A stretch of 64,000 nucleotides of DNA from JBNKWA01 sp050299555. GTDB lineage: Bacteria > Pseudomonadota > Alphaproteobacteria > Rhodobacterales > Rhodobacteraceae. The position numbers and the translations under genes are program-made. Under the pieces are notes generated by a model that saw only the letters and a list, made by a program, of their open reading frames with translations, had not been told where the DNA came from and did no database searches. Below are positions 59,183 through 64,000 of the stretch, piece after piece. Within the stretch, counting starts at the first letter, position 1. Every line of letters begins with the position of its first letter. The stretch lies in assembly GCA_050299555.1 (NCBI GenBank), contig JBNKWA010000019.1, positions 1-64,000 of the forward strand, read 5' to 3'.

Positions 59183-61606
59183 CTACTTGGATGCCGGCGC
59201 CGCCTCGAGCGAGGAAAGGGCCGCGGCGGCCTGGGCGGCCGTGACCGTATCTCCGGCCGCCTCGGCCAGCGCCTGGGCCTCGGTCAGCGTGACCCGGGCG
59301 TCGTCATTGCTGTTCAGCGCTGCCTGCACGAGGCCCAGATGCAGCCGCACCACCGGCTGCTGCGGCAGGCCCTGGACGGCGGACAGAAGTGGCGCCAGCG
59401 CCGCCTCGTTCTCGCCCCGCAGATGCTGGACCCACCCCCATGTATCCTGGAAGGCCGGGTTCTTCGAGCTGCGAAGGCGCTGGGACAGGACATTGGCCCG
59501 CTCGAGGCTGTCGGCATCGGTGTTGGACTGCGACAAGAGCGAGGCGAGATTGTTGGCCAGCACGTCGGAGTTGGGGTTGGTGGCGTAGAGCTCTTCATAG
59601 ATGGCGATGGCGCCGCCCAGATTGCCGCCCGCCTCCAGTGCGATGGCGCGCTGGAAGCGAAGCGCCTCGGTCGTCTCGGCGGCCGCAAGCCCGGCCTCGA
59701 TCGCGGCGTTGGCGCCCGCCGCATCGCCCCGGCTGCGCAGTAGGGCCGAGAGCGACAGATAAGGCGCCTCCAGCGTCGGCTGCGCCGAGATGAGGCTTCG
59801 CAGCGTGGCCTCGGCGGCGTCCGCCGCGCCGGTACGGGCCTGGACGTTCGCCTTCAGCAGCAAGGCCTGGGCGTTGTCCGGGTTCCCGGTCAGGAAGTCA
59901 TCAATCCGCTGGCTGGCGCCGTCGACCTGGCCGGCGCGCAGCAGCGTCTCGACGATCGCCGCCAGCGCCGCAGGGTCGAGCGGCTTCTGGCCCGATGCCG
60001 TGCCGGCCCGCTCCAGCGCGGCGACGGCCGCACCGACATTCTGTTCGGCAACCAGTCCCGCGGCCCGAATGCCGTCGGCGACCCGCACCGCCTCGGCATC
60101 GCCGGTGGCGGAGAGCTGCGTTGCGACCTGATTGGCGCCGACCCAATCCTCGAGCGAGAGCCGGGCCCGCCCCAGGGCGACAAGGATCGGGATGTTGCCC
60201 GGATTGGCTGACGCCGCTTCTTCGAGGACATCCGCCGCGACCTCGGTCTTGCCGTTGCGGCCGAGGAAGTTGGCGTATTCGAGCGATGCGCGCGGCGCAT
60301 TCCGAGACACCGAGACCGCCAGCGCCAGTTGCTCCTGCGCCAGAGCGTCGTTGCCGCTGCGGGCATAGGCGCGCGCCAGAAGCAGCATGGCGTCCGCGTC
60401 CCTCGGGTTTTCGTCGAGGGCGACCCTGAGATCCTCGATCGCACCGGCCATGTTGTCGGCATTGATCCGCGTGTCGGCGCGCATCTTGAGCGCATCGACA
60501 TTCTTGGGGTCGCTGGCGATGACGTCCTCGACGATGGTGGCCGAATCCGCCGCGGCGCCGGTCTCGGCCAGCATGGCTGCCAGCATGACGCGGGAACGCA
60601 CCACCTCGGACGCGTTCTTGAGCTCGGTAATCTGCTGACGCAGCGTCGCAACCGCCGCGTCGGAATCGCCCCGGGCAAAGTCGAACGACGCCAGCGCCCG
60701 GGTAAGGTCCGGTGCCGAGCCCGGCGCGCCGGCCAACTCGGCCAGCCGCGCGCGCGCAATGTCGTCGCCGCGCGCCTCGCGCAGGAACTGCACCAGGTCC
60801 ATGGCGGTGTTGGCATCGTCCGGAGACCGTTGCTGGCGGGCGGTCAACTCGGCCTCAGCGCCGTCGGTGTCGCCGGTCTTGAGCAGGTGGGCGACAACGG
60901 CCTGAACCACCGTATCGTTGTCGGGGAAGCGCTCGCGCATGTCTCTGAGCTGGGCAAGAACCGCAGCATCGTCACCGGTACTTTCAAGAATGCTGACCCG
61001 GATGACGTTGAGCGCCAGCGCGTCCGGATGCTCGGCCAAGGCGGCGTCGATGTGGCCAAGGGCAGCCTTTGCATCGCCGTTCTCGAATGCCTGGGTGCTG
61101 AGGACCACGTTGGCGTTGATCTGGCCCGGCGATTCGGCAAGGACGGCCTCGGCAAGCTTTACCGCCTCGATCTGATTGTCGGTGCGGTAGAGAAGCACCG
61201 CCTTCTTGCCGCGCAGGTCGATGTCGTCGGGAGCGACGGCCAACGCGGCATCCACCTGCTCCATGGCGTCGTCATTGGCGTTGGCCACCATCAGCAGTTC
61301 GGCCGCCTTGCGCCGGGCCTCGACATTTTCGGGCTCGTACTCGATGGCGCGCATGTAGTTGCCCAGGGCGTTCTCGTATTCGCCCGCGCGGCTGAAGACG
61401 GCGGCAACCGCCATGCGCGCGTCGTTGAGGTTGTTCTGCAATTTCAGCGCGCTGATGAATTCCACGCGCGCCTTCTGATCCTCGCCTGCCTCGACCAGCG
61501 CCAGTCCGTTCTCGTAGTGTTCGCGCGCGCGCTCCTCGGCCGTCTTGCAACTGGCCAAGGTCAGCGCCAAGGCCAGAGCGGCCAGACCGAGGATCGTTCG
61601 CGTCAT
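59183..61606 (-). CDS. PrsT-like TPR lipoprotein of the polysaccharide locus
   Basis: The product is 807 aa. The lipobox is LTLASC with Cys20. The remainder is a continuous TPR solenoid of roughly twenty repeats (EFISALKLQNNLNDARMAVA; AIEYEPENVEARRKAAELL; AAIEAGLAAAETTEALRFQRA). This is the make-up of PEP-CTERM system TPR lipoproteins (PrsT), which hold the export complex together in the periplasm. The start at 61606 has GGAGTGA upstream. It is 157 bp upstream of the Wza-like gene on the same strand. Confidence 0.88.
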   Translation of the reverse strand: MTRTILGLAALALALTLASCKTAEERAREHYENGLALVEAGEDQKARVEFISALKLQNNLNDARMAVAAVFSRAGEYENALGNYMRAIEYEPENVEARRKAAELLMVANANDDAMEQVDAALAVAPDDIDLRGKKAVLLYRTDNQIEAVKLAEAVLAESPGQINANVVLSTQAFENGDAKAALGHIDAALAEHPDALALNVIRVSILESTGDDAAVLAQLRDMRERFPDNDTVVQAVVAHLLKTGDTDGAEAELTARQQRSPDDANTAMDLVQFLREARGDDIARARLAELAGAPGSAPDLTRALASFDFARGDSDAAVATLRQQITELKNASEVVRSRVMLAAMLAETGAAADSATIVEDVIASDPKNVDALKMRADTRINADNMAGAIEDLRVALDENPRDADAMLLLARAYARSGNDALAQEQLALAVSVSRNAPRASLEYANFLGRNGKTEVAADVLEEAASANPGNIPILVALGRARLSLEDWVGANQVATQLSATGDAEAVRVADGIRAAGLVAEQNVGAAVAALERAGTASGQKPLDPAALAAIVETLLRAGQVDGASQRIDDFLTGNPDNAQALLLKANVQARTGAADAAEATLRSLISAQPTLEAPYLSLSALLRSRGDAAGANAAIEAGLAAAETTEALRFQRAIALEAGGNLGGAIAIYEELYATNPNSDVLANNLASLLSQSNTDADSLERANVLSQRLRSSKNPAFQDTWGWVQHLRGENEAALAPLLSAVQGLPQQPVVRLHLGLVQAALNSNDDARVTLTEAQALAEAAGDTVTAAQAAAALSSLEAAPASK

Positions 61607-62046
61607 GTATATCACTCCGGTTGTGCGCCCGCTTGATTTGCGATGCCATCGGGGCAACTTCAAGTCGCCGGCAAGGCCGCAAGCAAGGCGCGCGCCTTTT
61701 CGCAAGTGCAGCAATTGTCCACTTGCTTACCACGGATGCCCGATCCGCGCGGTGCTTGGCCGAAACCCGGGGTTGGCCTAATCGACTACTTGGCAACTGG
61801 CGGTTTTTCTGCAATTAGACACATATCTCGGGTCGACATGGCAGTGTATGTGCTGTGCGGCCCGGGGGAGCAGGCGTAGTGCAGGCCATTGGCACCCCCA
61901 CCGCCATCTCTTTTTCGGCCTGCCACACGTATGCGCAATGCCGCACGGCATTTCGCGGTCCGCTGCCGAAAAGCAGCGGGCCGCGTCTTACTTTGGGTGA
62001 TTCGCTCGAAGACGGCTACCTGAGGGGAGTCTTCGGCCGATCCAGT

Positions 62047-62095
62047 TTCGCATAGGTTGTTGTGCGTGTGCGAAAAATCACTAACCCTTCGCATA
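62047..62095. promoter_or_regulatory. three TTCGCA(T/C)A sites in the divergent prsT/glycosyltransferase region
   Basis: TTCGCATA lies at 62047-62054 and 62088-62095, and its inverse TGTGCGAA at 62067-62074. Starts are 20-21 bp apart, close to two helical turns. They sit 130-180 bp upstream of the priming glycosyltransferase, a fit for a DNA-binding regulator. The rest of the 618-bp gap (61607-62224) has no recognisable gene. Confidence 0.35.
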
Positions 62096-62224
62096 AGCGT
62101 TGTTGCAACTCGCAGGATATCATGCCACATTCCGGGCCATGCCGGTGGCAATGAGTGCAGTGTTCCGTCGGCGTGATTCGATGTGGATATGAAGTTCGTA
62201 ACGAGTCGAGTGTGGGGGGACCAA

Positions 62225-62908
62225 ATGATTGACAGTGCCGGCGTTGGCGATGGGGTTGTTCCCAGCCGTCAAGCCCTAGGTTACAGCAGTTCGGCCTATC
62301 GCGGACTCTACAGGAACGTCCTGAAGCGGCTTTTCGATGTGGCAGCGGTTCTTGCCGGTGCGCCCATCGTCCTGCCGATCGTTCTCGTCGTCGCATTTCT
62401 GGTTCGCCGGGATGGCGGGTCGATCTTCTATACCCAGAAGCGCGTCGGCCTCGATGGTCGCGAGTTCCGGATCTTCAAGTTCCGCTCGATGGTGCCGGAT
62501 GCCGATGCCAGGCTGCGGGCCTATCTCGATGCCAATCCGACGCAGCGCCGGGAGTGGGAAGTGACGCAGAAGCTGCGCCGCGATCCGCGCATCACGCCCA
62601 TCGGGCGCATCCTGCGCAAGACGTCGCTTGATGAACTGCCGCAGCTCTGGAACGTCATGAAGGGCGACATGAGCCTGGTCGGTCCGCGCCCGATGCTGCC
62701 CGAGCAGCGCGAGATGTATCCCGGCGCGGCCTACTATTCCATGCGGCCGGGCCTGACCGGCTACTGGCAGGTGTCGTCCCGCAACGACAGCTCGTTCGCC
62801 AGCCGCGCCAAGTTCGACAACAAGTATTCGCGCGACCTGAGCTTCGTGACCGACATGGGCGTTCTGATGCGCACCGTCGGCGTCGTTGCCCGGGGTACCG
62901 GCTGCTAG
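62225..62908 (+). CDS. undecaprenyl-phosphate glycosyl-1-phosphate transferase (priming transferase)
   Basis: The product is 227 aa. One membrane helix (LFDVAAVLAGAPIVLPIVLVV) is followed by the catalytic PHPT block: SIFYTQKRVGLDG, FRIFKFRSM, TSLDELPQLWNV and KGDMSLVGPRPMLPEQ. It transfers a sugar phosphate to undecaprenyl phosphate to start the exopolysaccharide. The start at 62225 has GGGGGGA at good spacing. Upstream in-frame starts (GTG 62183, ATG 62189) lack this. The long N-terminal integral region of WcaJ-type enzymes is absent. Confidence 0.93.
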   Translation: MIDSAGVGDGVVPSRQALGYSSSAYRGLYRNVLKRLFDVAAVLAGAPIVLPIVLVVAFLVRRDGGSIFYTQKRVGLDGREFRIFKFRSMVPDADARLRAYLDANPTQRREWEVTQKLRRDPRITPIGRILRKTSLDELPQLWNVMKGDMSLVGPRPMLPEQREMYPGAAYYSMRPGLTGYWQVSSRNDSSFASRAKFDNKYSRDLSFVTDMGVLMRTVGVVARGTGC

Positions 62909-62936
62909 CCGCCCACAGCAGATCGTCTGCGCATGA

Positions 62937-62958
62937 ACAGGGGCCTCGCGGCCCCTGT
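62937..62958 (+). terminator. terminator after the priming glycosyltransferase gene
   Basis: ACAGGGGCC (62937-62945) pairs with GGCCCCTGT (62950-62958) across a 4-nt loop, and TCGTTTT follows. It lies 29 bp after the stop codon. Confidence 0.75.
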
Positions 62959-63074
62959 CGTCGTTTTCGGCAGCGACATCGGATCGGCGGTGGCCGGGCT
63001 TGATCTCGGCCCGGAAAACCCACAGTGAATAGAGCGCCGCGCCGTTCCGGGCGGCGAAAGCGGGTGTGGGGCCA

Positions 63075-64000
63075 ATGACCGAATCGACGCTCTTCATCGC
63101 CGGTGACGCGGACGCCCGTGCCATCGGAGCGCCCGGGCGACCCTGGATGAGCCACGGCGCCCTCAGGGATCAGTGCAATCGCGTGGCGGCGCAGCTTGCC
63201 GGGGCCGGACTGGCCGGCGCGCGCATCGCCATCGTGCTGCCCAACGGGCCGGAGATGGCAGCCGCCTTTGTTGCCGTCGCCGGCACGGCCACGGCCGCGC
63301 CGCTCAACCCCGGCTACAGGCGCGACGAGTTCGACTTCTACCTCGGTGACCTGGGGGCGAAAGCGATCATCCTGGCGGAGGGTAGCGACGGTCCAGCCCT
63401 GGCCGCCGCCGAAGCGCTGGGGCTCAGGGTGCTGCGGCTTGGCTTTGACGGTGCCGGACCCGCGGGGCAATTCCACCTGTCCGGTCTTCCGGATTCCGAA
63501 GCCGAGCCGCCGGCCGCCCGGCCGGAGGATGTGGCGCTGATCCTGCACACATCGGGTACCACCTCGCGGCCCAAGATCGTGCCGCTGACCCGGGCGAACG
63601 TGCTGGCCTCGGCCCGCCATATCTCGGGCACGCTGGCGCTGACGCCCGAGGATGTCTGCCTCAATATCATGCCGCTTTTTCACATCCACGGCCTGATCGC
63701 TGCGGTCAGTGCCAGCCTGGCAGCCGGCGCGGCGATATCCTGCACGCCGGGTTTCGATGCGTTGCGGTTCTTCGGCTGGCTCGATGAGGTCCGGCCGAGC
63801 TGGTACACCGCCGTTCCCACCATGCACCAGGCGATCCTCGCCCGGGCGCCGCGTAACGCCGAGATCGTGGCCAGCGCGCGATTGCGGCTGATCCGCTCGT
63901 CTTCGGCGTCGCTGCCGCCGCAGGTGATGCAGGCGCTGGAGGAAACCTTTGGCGCGCCGGTCATCGAGAGCTATGGGATGACCGAAGCCTGCCACCAGAT
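63075..64000 (+). CDS. acyl-CoA ligase (AMP-binding), partial
   Basis: The first 308 codons are in the window and the gene runs past its end. The AMP-binding P-loop LHTSGTTSRPK, the NIMPLFHIHGLIAA motif and SYGMTEACHQ are present. The region FGWLDEVRPSWYTAVPTMHQAIL resembles plant/yeast-type oxalyl-CoA synthetases (AAE3/Pcs60), so oxalate is a possible substrate. This is only a family resemblance. The start ATG 63075 has GTGGGG upstream. Confidence 0.9.
   Translation, partial: MTESTLFIAGDADARAIGAPGRPWMSHGALRDQCNRVAAQLAGAGLAGARIAIVLPNGPEMAAAFVAVAGTATAAPLNPGYRRDEFDFYLGDLGAKAIILAEGSDGPALAAAEALGLRVLRLGFDGAGPAGQFHLSGLPDSEAEPPAARPEDVALILHTSGTTSRPKIVPLTRANVLASARHISGTLALTPEDVCLNIMPLFHIHGLIAAVSASLAAGAAISCTPGFDALRFFGWLDEVRPSWYTAVPTMHQAILARAPRNAEIVASARLRLIRSSSASLPPQVMQALEETFGAPVIESYGMTEACHQ

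Overview
The window is G+C-rich chromosomal DNA from an alphaproteobacterium, most likely a member of the Rhodobacterales or a close relative. The evidence is the separate F0 operon in the order atpI-atpB-atpE-b'-b, close relatives of the mitochondrial complex I assembly factors NDUFAF7 and NDUFAF5, a split MnmC pair, and an exosortase of the XrtD type with a fused EpsI domain. No plasmid, phage, rRNA, tRNA or CRISPR locus was recognised. The only mobile-element trace is one decayed IS5-family transposase fragment.

Layout. 1-2.2 kb: a repeat-element fragment, two tandem cold-shock genes with near-identical leaders, dodecin and a SRAP-family protein with Pro instead of Cys2. 2.4-4.3 kb: an RTX calcium-binding protein. 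4.8-7.4 kb: the F0 ATP synthase operon. 7.6-13.1 kb: an ArsR regulator, smc, and a MarR/small membrane protein/methyltransferase operon with a paired palindromic operator. 13.3-20.6 kb: an exported protein of unknown function, an HpcH/HpaI aldolase, the split MnmC pair, a DMT transporter and a lytic transglycosylase. 20.7-27 kb: dapA, an SbmA-like transporter, a HugZ-like protein, smpB, a LacI regulator and an M24 peptidase. 27-32 kb: an operon running leftward, lgt > NDUFAF7-like > pgeF > M24 hydrolase > DUF1003. 31.9-36 kb: a UbiK-like protein, a two-gene chemosensory unit, a 54-bp minisatellite and the IS5 remnant. 35.5-43.4 kb: envelope genes (CAP lipoprotein, L,D-transpeptidase, YjbF/YjbH), then an SDR protein, a TPR protein, queG and a membrane-tethered receiver protein. 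43.6-52 kb: nadR-like, mtnP, flavin reductase, GNAT, hemH, NDUFAF5-like, then a comF-glutaredoxin-nitrilase-marR operon. 52.2-62.9 kb: an exopolysaccharide/exosortase locus (ATPase, Wzz, tyrosine kinase, XrtD-EpsI, outer-membrane barrel, Wza-like exporter, PrsT-like TPR lipoprotein, priming glycosyltransferase). The window ends inside an acyl-CoA ligase gene.

The most unusual feature is a family of modular intergenic repeats built on the palindrome GTCCCCATGGGGAC. Four loci were seen. Three lie between convergent genes (RTX/atpF, dapA/sbmA-like, GNAT/hemH), and each of those three carries one A+T-rich terminal module with a nearly invariant GTTAACGC box. The fourth is a fragment at the left edge. 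The function is unknown; transcription termination, a small RNA or a nucleoprotein site are all possible.
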